A stretch of DNA of 64,000 nt. Origin: Ampelocalamus luodianensis (lineage: Eukaryota > Streptophyta > Magnoliopsida > Poales > Poaceae). The notes under the pieces are model-generated. The model saw only the letters and a list, made by a program, of their open reading frames with translations. It was not told where the DNA came from and ran no database searches. Every line of letters starts with the position of its first letter. Position 1 is the stretch's first letter. This document shows, piece after piece, positions 12,181 to 21,562 of this stretch. Position numbers and translations under genes: made by a program. The DNA is taken from the NCBI GenBank assembly GCA_036346255.1, contig CM070622.1:19060751-19124750 (forward strand), read 5' to 3'.

Positions 12181-12248
12181 CAAGAAAGGGAGGGAGCAAA
12201 CATACCTCATCCAAGTAGTTGATGCATGTTGTTGCGGCATAGTCCTCT

Positions 12249-12425
12249 TTTGTGATGATGCTCTGTTATGAAACATGTTATTCCGTGGTGTTATGATGTA
12301 TGTTCAACCAAGATGTATGTTCAATGGTGTTATGAAAATTGGTGTGATGATGCTTTGTTGTGAAACCGGTATTTAGTGATGATGCTTTGTTATGAAACAT
12401 ATTATTTGTGATGATGTCTTTGCAT
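12249..12425. repeat. Short imperfect tandem repeat
   Basis: Three spaced copies of GTGATGATGCTTTGTTATGAAAC, at about 12254, 12341 and 12376, with related GTGTTATGA pieces between them. No coding capacity recognised. Confidence 0.6.
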
Positions 12426-12641
12426 GTTGATTGGAAATAATTGTACAGTGTTGCTGCCAATTTAACAAGTTACAATTTTTTTTTTGGTAAACACTGCTCA
12501 TTTCTCATTAATTGTAATACTACAGTTTCATTGTCATTCATTCCAACAAAGAATCATATTACAATACTCCCGTTACATCACATTGTAATACTACAGTTTC
12601 AATATGACCACAATAACAAGAAGCAAAAGTATGCATAGCAT

Positions 12642-13044
12642 TCAATTAATATTGTATTTCAACCTTTCCACCACATTGACCTTCATTCTCTCAACCCGCT
12701 CTATTAGGCGCTCAACATGAAGCACTGTACTTTTTCTTCTATCACATTGTGCACGAAGGCGCTCATCTGTAGCCTCCTGGACATACTCTATTTTCATCCG
12801 CCCATCTCCAAAATGTACAACCGATACCCGTCTCCTTTGAAAAAAAGCCAAAAAGCAGATCAATTGCTAGATTTGAATTCATACAAATTCAAAAATCAAG
12901 ATACTTACATAATACATAGGGCATTTTCTAGTAACCATGTTCGGGATTTTTCCGTGAGCCTGAGGTCCGATGCCTCACCACCACATTGCAATTTGGACAC
13001 TTCATAGATGGAGTAGAGAAGGATGCGTCCCCTCCTTGGCTCAT
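12642..13044 (-). pseudogene. GRF-type zinc-finger protein, broken two-exon gene
   Basis: Minus-strand exon 1 (13044-12909) starts MSQGGDASF and contains CPNCNVVVRHRTSGSRKNPEHGY, the first half of a GRF zinc finger (CxxC...NPGRxFYxC). An in-frame TAG at 12928-12930 falls right after EHGY. A GTAAGT donor at 12908 and an acceptor CAAAG before 12834 define a 74 bp intron. Exon 2 begins ETGIGCTFWRWADE, the second half of the finger (CxFFxWxDE). A frameshift then leads into a Glu/Arg-rich coiled-coil-like tail (EYVQEATDERLRAQCDRR...) ending at 12642. GRF fingers bind single-stranded nucleic acid or act as transposon-associated modules; the role here is unknown. A stop plus a frameshift argue for a pseudogene, though sequencing error is possible. 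Confidence 0.65.
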
Positions 13045-13097
13045 TTCCAAGGATTCGAAGCTCAATGAAGAAAAGAATGGCAAGAAAAGGAGCACGA

Positions 13098-13130
13098 CAC
13101 ACACACACACACACACACAGAGAGAGAGAG
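13098..13130. repeat. (AC)n(AG)n microsatellite
   Basis: About ten CA dinucleotides followed directly by five to six GA dinucleotides, in the 5' flank of the GRF gene remnant. Confidence 0.9.
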
Positions 13131-13488
13131 AAGAGGAGATAAATTGGGGAAAATGGGGTTGGCTTGATTTATAGATCAGAGGAGGGGATTTTTGGAGCCA
13201 AGCGTCCTCACCTTTGTAGGCAGAGCCAACATTTTCGGGAGGGCATACATGTATTTTCACCCCGTCCAACATCTCCTAACGGCTATCAGAGTTACGACAG
13301 TGACATTCTCAATATTTCAAAGTCTTCAGGGTGCTATTTTGTATTGTGTCGTCAAAACGATGTCATTTCTCTAAATACGAATGAAAGCGATGCAACTGAA
13401 CCAATTTTCCACTCCAAATATGAAGGTTAGACGAGATAAAGTTAGGTGTCACTAACAACATTATGGTAACAAAACATATAATATGGTA

Positions 13489-13747
13489 CACCCTCTGGTC
13501 ATAAAAGAAAAGTTGTCCTAGAATACGTACAGTCAAATCATATCAATTTTGACTAAAGATATTATCTAAAGTACGTAGTTTGGATAAACAAAAATGGTAT
13601 GAGTAAATTTTTTGCGAAAAAAATACTTTCATAACATTACACTTTTATATATTTTTATTTGAAAATCCGATGATAAATTTTAGTGGTCAAAGTGATATCT
13701 TGTTGACTTTAAAAATAAAAACGACTTCCTTTTGTGACCGGAGGGAG
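13489..13747. mobile_element. Stowaway-like MITE
   Basis: 259 bp element flanked by TA on both sides (13487-13488, 13748-13749). The ends are inverted: CACCCTCTGGTCATAAAAG on the left and CTCCCTCCGGTCACAAAAGG on the complement of the right. The CTCCCTCCG-type terminus and TA target duplication are diagnostic of Stowaway MITEs of the Tc1/mariner group. Confidence 0.9.
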
Positions 13748-13874
13748 TATTACAGAAGTGCTAAGTATGTGGTTGACCTTAACTTTTCCATATTAACAAA
13801 TTTAGTGCTTTTTTATAAAAAGTATGCTATTCCATTGGATTAGCTAAGGGATAAAGCTCACATCGTTTTAAAAG

Positions 13875-14595
13875 GGAATTTACTATTCACCACACTTTCG
13901 GTTGATGTTTAACAAAAATACCAAAAAGTTTGAGTCAATATATCATATGCCACACCTTTCATTGCATCCTTTTTTTGCCATTTCCAGGTTATTAAATCAA
14001 CTTCCTTTTATTTTGGTCATAACCCGCATGCAAAATGACATTCTTGCCCTTCTCCTCCTCCTCCTTTGCCTCCAGCCATGGCCATCGCTCCTCCAAGCAT
14101 TACTCGCTTCAACTCGGCGCCCTTCTCCTACACGACTACCTCCCACACCCTCTCCGTCTCCTTCGACCCTGCCTCCTCCATTGGAATCCCCGCCGACGTT
14201 GTCCCTCGCCCCCGTCGACCTCACACACAGGCCCAAGGGACCGCCCGAGTTGGCCATAGCCGTCTCGTGCCGCCTGCGCCTCTCCTTCGACGGGGCTCCC
14301 ACGCCCTCGCATGGCTCCACCACCACGGCACGGCTGGCGTCGCTGCTGCTTCGGAGGTCGCCAGGTCAGCCATGGCCATGGGCGAAGCAAGGAAGAAAGG
14401 AAGAGAAGAAGAGGATGGGCAAATAGGTCATTTCGCGTGCATAGAAAAAGCAAAAGAAAAGAAAATCGATTTAATAACTCAGAAATGACAAAAGATAATG
14501 AACACAACGAAGGTGTGGTATATGATCTATTACCTCGAACTTTCTGATATTTTGTTAAATGTCAACTAAAGGTGTGGTAAATAGTCAATATTCTC
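13875..14595. mobile_element. Mutator-like (Pack-MULE-like) non-autonomous element
   Basis: About 720 bp with long terminal inverted repeats of about 100 bp. The left end reads GGAATTTACTATTCACCACAC; the complement of the right end reads GAGAATATTGACTATTTACC then ACAC. Both continue with AGTTGA(C/T)(A/G)TTTAACAAAA and a CATATACCACACCTT-like block. Flanking 9-mers TTTTAAAAG (13866-13874) and TTTGAAAAA (14596-14604) agree at 7 of 9 positions, compatible with a 9 bp Mutator duplication. The interior, 14035-14400, is GC-rich and open in several frames on both strands, as expected if a host gene fragment was captured. I do not recognise the source gene. Confidence 0.65.
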
Positions 14596-14689
14596 TTTGA
14601 AAAAGGGTGTAGTGTGGGCCTCCTGCCCTACAAGGGTACCTCCCAGCAGAGGAATATGCCCACTACGAAATATAAAAAAACGAGTCACC

Positions 14690-16597
14690 ACCGTGTCAGA
14701 ATACTATCCGTACGACCAAAATCCAATGGACAAGATCTCCCAAAATCGACAACCATCAGCCAAGGATCAGGCAGCCAGGAAGGAACCCTAGCACACCTCA
14801 CCGCCTATATAAGGGGCCATCCTAGTGGGCCAAACCCCTAACCCCCTTCGTCCCCCGCAGCCACCTCCTCTCGATCCCGTCTTCTCCCTCAAGGTGTCTC
14901 CAGATCCTACCTCCTGCTTAGATATTCGGTAAATTGTTGCATTTAGTTTCGACATGTGCTCTTATTTAGTGGTATACATCTTCGTGTGGAGCGAGTTTTA
15001 GATGTTTTTTCGTTGGTATATGATGCTTTTGCATGTTTCCTGGCAATTCCTATGTCGAACTGTGATATTTAGTTCGTGGTTATAGTTCTTTCTGTTGTCC
15101 ATGGTTATCTGATTCTTTGGGTGAATTGTATGTTTTTGTATCTCCATGCATGTATGCAAGGCATAAGAGATTCTGTAGTTTTTGTGTTTTAGTATCCAGA
15201 GAGTTAATTATATTTTGTCATCTGGCTTCTGGGACATGAATCGCTTTAAATTGCCAGATTAATTTGTTAAGTGTTGTTCTGATGCTGTTTCTGCGATTTC
15301 GTCGGTGCCGATTATCTAGTATTCTAGCCTGGATCTGTCTCAAATATTTTTATAGTTTAGAAGTTTCTATCGAGTTATCAAGTAGCTGTGTCATTCCTCT
15401 CAAAAAAAAAGTAGCTGTCACTATTCTATCATCCTAATTTCGTCTAGTAGCTGATCTCTCTCTCACGATGATACATGTACGAGTGTCTAAAGTATATGGT
15501 TGCTGTTAAAGATTCGTTGTCGAGTTGCATTGTTACCTCACTGATCTGGCCCGTCTGTTTTCTGACATTTTTTCTTCATTTTGTACTGCAGTTTTAAGCT
15601 TAACTTGCGGGCATGGGTAAGGAGAAGACTCACATCAGCATTGTGGTCATTGGCCACGTCGACTCTGGCAAGTCGACCACCACTGGCCACCTGATCTGCA
15701 AGCTTGGAGGCATTGACAAGCGTGTGATCGAGAGGTTCGAGAAGGAAGCTGCGGAGATGAACAAGAGGGCGTTCAAGTACGCGTGGGTGCTTGACAAGCT
15801 CAGGGCTGAGCGTTTGAGAGGTATCACCATCGATATCGCCCTGTGGAAGTTCGAGACCACCGAGTACTACTGCGCGGTCATTGATGCCCCTGGACACCGG
15901 GATTTCAGCGAGAACACCCTGTGGTTGTTGGTTAGATACGGATCTAATGACTGAGGATGGGGTATTTGTTCTTATCTAATTGTCAGTATGGTTTTTCTAT
16001 GTTGAGATAGCGAGACTCTAAGACCTGATTAGCTAGGGATGCGAAGGATCGCCCTCTAAGCTCAACCGAAACTCTTTCTAACGAACAAGGAGACTCTGAT
16101 ATTTAGCCAACCGGTTAGAGACAACTTTGTTTTTTTTCATTGATTGATATTGTATACATGCTATCCTTTTTATAGGGACGGGGACGTCCTGACTTAACCC
16201 CTAAGAAATAATTTAAACTTATCTCTAACAATCTAATCTAATAATAACTTGCTTAACTAATAGATAATACCAAATACCTAATAGATAGATTCCAAAATAA
16301 CAAAGCTTATCTAATATCTCTGATATAGTATGAATGGTACAGTAAAACGAATTGCTACAGTTCACTGCTGCATCACCCCGCTGCTACAGTACTATTCGCC
16401 TGATGTTTGCCCGTAATAAACATGATTACTGGTACCTCCCAGGCTGACTGTGCTGTCCTCATCATTGATTCCACTACTGGTGGTTTTGAGGCTGGTATCT
16501 CCAAGGACGGCTAGACCCGTGAGCATGCTCTCCTTGCTTTCACCCTTGGAGTGAAGCAAATGATCTGCTGCTGCAACAAGGTATAACTTGCAGAATT
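14690..16597 (+). pseudogene. eEF1A pseudogene: promoter, UTR intron and exon 1 only
   Basis: A partial copy of the eEF1A gene at 18405-19856. It keeps the promoter (TATATAAGG at 14811, AACCCTAG near 14786), a 5'UTR exon, a 5'UTR intron (donor 14894, acceptor AG 15590-15591) and the start codon at 15613. Exon 1 reads [20 protein letters not shown], including the GTP-binding P-loop GHVDSGKS. It runs to DAPGHRDF and is then broken at 15916 by a 501 bp insertion. It resumes at 16419 and ends at the exon 1 donor (AAG|GTATAA, 16580). A CAG-to-TAG change puts a stop at 16512-16514. The match to the intact gene ends about 17 nt into intron 1; exon 2 (293 codons) is absent. Replacements at conserved sites (KAERERG to RAERLRG, DFIKN to DFSEN) fit relaxed selection. 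The stub could still be transcribed. Confidence 0.93.
15917..16417. mobile_element. 501 bp insertion in the eEF1A pseudogene, class uncertain
   Basis: The insert separates GAACA (15912-15916) from AAACA (16418-16422), a near-perfect 5 bp duplication of the uninterrupted site AAGAACATGATT seen in the intact gene. On the minus strand it has TATAAAAAGG near 16170 and an AATCAATGAAAAAA-type A-rich stretch after it, as in LTRs. No inverted repeats are evident at the ends. A solo LTR with eroded ends is the best guess. Confidence 0.5.
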
Positions 16598-17930
16598 TTC
16601 ACTGAGCAACGAGGGCGCGGGCGGTCCGAGGTCGGTGCGTTCTAGTAAGGTTGGATCCGCCGTCGGCGCGGCCGAGTAGGGCGAGACACGACGGTAGCGG
16701 TGCCGGGGAAGAAGCTCACAGGGCGGCCGGTGTTTTAAGTGAGGGGATTAAATGTCTGAAGCGCGATACTTCTAGAGGTTAAATAGATATTTTCCTAAAA
16801 ATTACAGCATCAATGAAATTGAGATAACTTCTTAATTTTTTGAAGGCTAATGATAGTTATTTACATTCTGTCCGAAAGTTTTGGGTGTTGAAGCATCTAT
16901 ACTTATTATTGTTGTCACAAACATTCTATGGAGCACCTATGCAGTTTCTTTTTACCATGATTGTCAAGGTTTTGGAGAGATAATTTGTCTACTCATGTTA
17001 AGTCCGAAACCAAATTAATTATTTGAATATTGCTGCTTTGGATGCAAAAATTTGTGTAAACCTTTTTTGTTCACTAGATGGCTGTGTTTCACACGCTATA
17101 TTGAACTTGGGTTTTATTACCTCTTTCGCTCCTTTGAGGTAACTTTCACTGTATCTAATTGCGGTTTTCCGTTGCAACGTATGGACACTTAACTAGTTTA
17201 ATCAAATTTTACAACTACTGTTGTGATTCATACTCTCTTTAAATCAAATTTGACAACAAAGTCTTTCCATGGATGTCGTTTAATCAATATTCCTGAAAAG
17301 GATAAAAACAACAACCATCATATTTACACTAGATCGGCACACAAACATGCCTTCATAACTATCAAAAGAATTTTAGATATTTCAACCTTCATCCAACTAA
17401 AGTGTGTAGACAGCATGAAATTCTATCGTTCTGATCCTTATGCATCATAATGACCCCCCCCCCCCTTCGATTTCGTCACCGTCACTCATTAGTCTCCGCC
17501 TCCGGCCTCCATCGCCCAGTCTACGCAACCCCACTTGGTGAGCCACCCCTACACCGCCTCAGGCACTACCATTAATGTTGTGGCGGCCCACTCTAGGACC
17601 ATATGGAGATCACCTCCAATATCCTACACCCATTGTATTGTCGCTCACCGTTTCTGTCACCAATGATCGATGTCGCTCTCAACGTTCCTAAATATAACTC
17701 GATTAGTCAACCTCATCGCCAACAGCCACAACCCTGACCACTGCTCGACGGTAAGCACGTCGCTAGTGGTGCCCTCATCGCCTCGTCGTCCTCGGAGCTA
17801 TGGTCAGATGTCTCGATGAACTCAGGAACCTAAACTCTAACTTGATACTCGCCTTTGGTCACCAAAGAGGAAGGGATCATCGATAAACCCTTCACTTTGT
17901 CCTTTTTATCCCTTTGCTAGTTTGGATGTG
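16598..17930. other. Intergenic DNA between eEF1A copies
   Basis: 16600-16740 is GC-rich and unlike the intact gene's intron 1, marking the break of the duplication. 16750-17450 is AT-rich with no gene recognised. A run of 12 C lies at 17454-17465. 17470-17880 is C-rich with only short open frames and no family I recognise; it could be a degraded gene fragment. Confidence 0.5.
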
Positions 17931-18095
17931 TGTAGACCTGTTCAAATACCGGGCCAGGCTTCAGACCAAGCCTGAAAAGCCCAACCTTGAACGGGCTAGT
18001 TTGAGCCTAGCCTGGCTCGAAAATTGAATTTTTGATTTAAAAACTACTATTTTAGTTATTTTTTGGAATAAAAAGCAATATTTAATTTATTTTTA

Positions 18096-18135
<40 letters not shown>

Positions 18136-18258
18136 TCATTTTGTTACTACATTTACCTGGATTTTTGGACTTTCGGGGGGAAATCGAGTCTCAAGCCCGG
18201 CCCAAAACAGGCCGGGCCGTCGAGCTAGTCACCCGTGAACCGGTCTAGATGTGCGCAA
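17931..18258. mobile_element. MITE-like inverted-repeat element with (AT)n core
   Basis: The left side reads TAGACCTGTTCAAATACCGG then GCCAGGCTT; the complement of the right side reads TAGACCGGTTCACGGGTGAC and then GGCCCGGCCTGTTTTGGGCC. The two halves pair imperfectly through the GGGCC(G/A)GGCTT segments. An (AT)n microsatellite occupies 18098-18132. Target duplication not resolved; a hAT-type MITE is plausible. Confidence 0.5.
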
Positions 18259-18404
18259 TTGATACTTATTTTTTTTATATATATAAAAATTGTATACTTT
18301 TTCGTGACAAAACAGGAAATAATATTCTACTTCCAGTACCAAAACCAACCAGGATGCGGAACTTGCGGCCCGCGAAATGTCCAGAAACACATCGTTAACG
18401 TTTG

Positions 18405-18608
18405 AAAACGACTGTCCGCACGATCAAATCCAACGGACAACATCTCCCCACAAGGGCGACCATCAGACGAGGATCAGGCGGCCAGGAAGGAACCCTAGTT
18501 TCCGCTGCTTCCAATATAAGGACCATCCCACTGGGCCAAACCCCTCACTCCCCTCTCACCCCCGCCGCCGCTGCCTCCTCTCGTCGCCCTTCTCCTCCTT
18601 CCTTCGAG
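18405..18608 (+). promoter_or_regulatory. eEF1A core promoter and first 5'UTR exon
   Basis: The sequence is shared with the pseudogene promoter at 14690-14893. A TATA-like AATATAAGG lies at 18513-18521. AACCCTAG at 18491-18498 resembles the telo-box of plant translation-factor promoters. A C/T-rich leader (18545-18608) follows, of the type found in translation-related mRNAs. The exon ends CTTCGAG at the donor GTCAGT (18609). The transcription start, inferred from TATA spacing, is around 18545. Confidence 0.7.
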
Positions 18609-19351
18609 GTCAGTCTCCGGATCCGTTTCCCCTCTGCTTAGACAGTTAGAAGGGCTGTTCATGGTTTCTAGGAGCCCTAGATCTACGCGTATGCTTCTGT
18701 TTGGTAGCCTTAATCTGCGAGAAGGTCGTGTTTTTGGTGATTTCTTGCACGGATGCTTGTTGTTTTCGGAGTTTCGCTTGTGCTTTGAAGGATTTTTTTT
18801 GTCCTCGTATCGTTGCCTCGATCTATAGTTTTACTATGGTTTCTGCTTGTTATTTGTTGACGCAACTGTTAGCGCGATATATTACCGAATCATCGATCAG
18901 CTTGGTTGAATCTGTCCGTAGATGGATTTGTATCTTAATTTTTGCAGTGGATTGTCTTCTGGAATCGACAACCTTTACTTCATCTTGCATATGGTGATTT
19001 GATCTAGTAATATTTCTTGTTAGCGTTCCGTAGATGTGACTAGTGCCTTCAGTCTTATGATATAGATATAGTCCAATCATGTGGTAATTGTTCTTCTGGT
19101 AGTGTTAGGTAGATGTAACTAGTGCCTGCAGTATGATAAGGCTCCAGATTATTTCTATCACTATCTTATTAAACCATCTTGTCGCACATGTACATGCTTT
19201 TTTTAAGAGGCACATCTACATGATAATTTGCTATGTTAGGACCTTCTTAGATATCCAAGATACTTGGTCTCTCACTTTATGTCAGTTCTGTTATTTCATA
19301 TGGTGATTCTGTTCATCTATTGTTTGTAATCCTTGTTTCCTTCTGTCGCAG
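18609..19351 (+). other. 5'UTR intron of eEF1A
   Basis: Intron of 743 bp between the leader exon and the coding exon: donor GAG|GTCAGT, acceptor TTCTGTCGCAG ending at 19351, 26 nt before the start codon. Introns in this position are usual in plant eEF1A genes and boost expression. It is T-rich. Apart from the first bases it does not align by eye with the pseudogene's UTR intron. Confidence 0.85.
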
Positions 19352-19377
19352 TTTGTTAGCTAGCACCTACTCCAGCC

Positions 19378-21110
19378 ATGGGTAAGGAGAAGACTCACAT
19401 CAGCATTGTGGTCATTGGCCACGTCGACTCTGGCAAGTCGACCACCACTGGCCACCTGATCTACAAGCTTGGAGGCATTGACAAGCGTGTGATCGAGAGG
19501 TTCGAGAAGGAAGCTGCTGAGATGAACAAGAGGTCGTTCAAGTACGCGTGGGTGCTTGACAAGCTCAAGGCTGAGCGTGAGAGAGGTATCACCATCGATA
19601 TCGCCCTGTGGAAGTTCGAGACCACCAAGTACTACTGCACGGTCATTGATGCCCCTGGACACCGTGACTTCATCAAGAACATGATTACTGGTACCTCCCA
19701 GGCTGACTGTGCCGTCCTCATCATTGACTCCACCACTGGTGGTTTTGAGGCTGGTATCTCCAAGGACGGCCAGACCCGTGAGCACGCTCTCCTTGCTTTC
19801 ACCCTTGGAGTGAAGCAGATGATCTGCTGCTGCAACAAGGTATAACTTGCAGAATTACTCCCCTTGTTCATGACAAACATTTTACTACACATGCATGATG
19901 GTAATACAACTGCTTAGTTTGTTATAAACTCACATGTTCTTCTAGAATGTATTAGTAAATGCAGTGCTTGATTACAACTAACATAAGCACATGTTCTGAA
20001 TGTAATGTCTAACTGTTTGCTGAATTATGATACATGTTTTCATATGCCTGCTATATAATTGTCTGTTGCTTTGGCGCCAGCATGAGTGGAAATGTGTGAG
20101 ACATGTTTGATCATATTATTTTATGTTGATTTAAACTGTTAATATTTCTAGTTAGACAAGTTGAATCTTCATTGCCTTCTAAGTCGCACGTTTTATTTAA
20201 CTGATGGGATTGTTCTGCTCTGTTCTAGATGGATGCCACCACTCCCAAGTACTCGAAGGCCCGTTATGACGAAATTGTCAAGGAAGTCTCTTCCTACCTC
20301 AAGAAGGTCGGCTACAACCCTGACAAGATTCCCTTCGTTCCCATCTCTGGTTTCGAAGGTGACAACATGATTCAGAGGTCCACCAACCTTGACTGGTACA
20401 AGGGCCCGACCCTGCTTGATGCTCTTGACCAGATCAATGAGCCCAAGAGGCCCTCGGACAAGCCCCTGCGTCTTCCCCTTCAGGACGTGTACAAGATTGG
20501 TGGTATTGGTACCGTCCCTGTTGGGCGTGTTGAGACTGGTGTCATCAAGCCTGGTATGGTTGTTACCTTTGGTCCCAGCGGCCTGACCACTGAGGTCAAG
20601 TCTGTTGAGATGCACCACGAGGCTCTCCAGGAGGCACTTCCTGGTGACAATGTCGGCTTCAACGTGAAGAACGTTGCTGTGAAGGATCTGAAGCGTGGGT
20701 TTGTGGCCTCCAACTCCAAGGATGACCCTGCCAAGGAGGCCGCCAGCTTCACCTCCCAGGTCATCATCATGAACCACCCTGGGCAGATTGGCAACGGCTA
20801 CGCCCCAGTGCTCGACTGCCACACCTCCCACATTGCTGTCAAGTTTGCTGAGCTGGTGACCAAGATTGACAGACGATCTGGCAAGGAGCTCGAGAAGGAG
20901 CCCAAGTTCCTGAAGAACGGTGATGCTGGCATGGTGAAGATGATTCCCACCAAGCCCATGGTTGTGGAGACCTTCGCTGAGTACCCTCCTCTTGGTCGTT
21001 TTGCCGTGCGCGACATGAGGCAGACGGTTGCTGTTGGTGTCATCAAGAGCGTGGAGAAGAAGGATCCAACCGGTGCCAAGGTGACCAAGGCTGCTGCCAA
21101 GAAGAAATGA
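19378..21110 (+). CDS. EF1A: Translation elongation factor eEF1A, intact
   Basis: Two coding exons, 19378-19839 (154 codons) and 20229-21110 (293 codons plus TGA), joined across a 389 bp intron (AAG|GTATAA...TTCTAG|ATG), give a 447-residue protein, the standard plant length. eEF1A binds GTP and brings aminoacyl-tRNA to the ribosomal A site in the cytosol; it also binds actin. Visible motifs: P-loop GHVDSGKS (about 14-21), switch II DAPGHRD (91-97), and NKMD made across the exon junction (153-156). Domains 2 and 3 follow ([11 protein letters not shown] near 255-265), then the lysine-rich end TKAAAKKK. No stop or frameshift, so it is probably functional. The start is the only one giving the conserved MGKEKTH terminus. 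The broken copy lies upstream in the same orientation, so this is a tandem duplication. Confidence 0.98.
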
Positions 21111-21559
21111 GTGGTTTGATCGTTGGTCCCATGTCTGCGTTTGAGATGCCTAGCAGTTTTAGTGTTGGTTAAGTTTTGTTGATGGCATTGTCCTTGCTGG
21201 GTAGACAATACTTATTCAGCTGTTAGCTCTGCTTGCAATGTGCCCTTATTGTTGTCTGTTTTTGTCTTTTAATTACTGTCTTTCTTTGAGCTTTGGGAAA
21301 AACTGGATGTTATGAGAAGACTAGTTTGTGTTTTTATCGGCTGTGGAATGTGATTCCTCGGGTATCCAACTTTATCACTTGTTCTTGCGTTTGCTGTTCA
21401 TTTGATTGTGTGAAGTGTAGCTGCCTCGATTGGTTTCTTACATCTGCATGTTCTGTTTCTTGTTGTGTTGAGAACTAAACCTGTCTGTCTTGTTGCTTGG
21501 TGGCCATATCTGATGCTTTGATCTTTAGATGGCTCTCATTGTATCTGCCGTTTTGCCAT
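21111..21559 (+). other. 3'UTR and downstream flank of eEF1A
   Basis: T-rich plant-type 3' sequence after the stop codon, with TTGTTG and TTTTGT elements. I see no perfect AATAAA signal, which is common in plants, so the poly(A) site is not placed. A PIF/Harbinger-like element begins at 21563. Confidence 0.6.
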
Positions 21560-21562
21560 TTA

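Noticed and set aside
20193..21208. Long minus-strand frames opposite eEF1A exon 2
   Set aside because: Shadows of the highly conserved, codon-biased sense gene.
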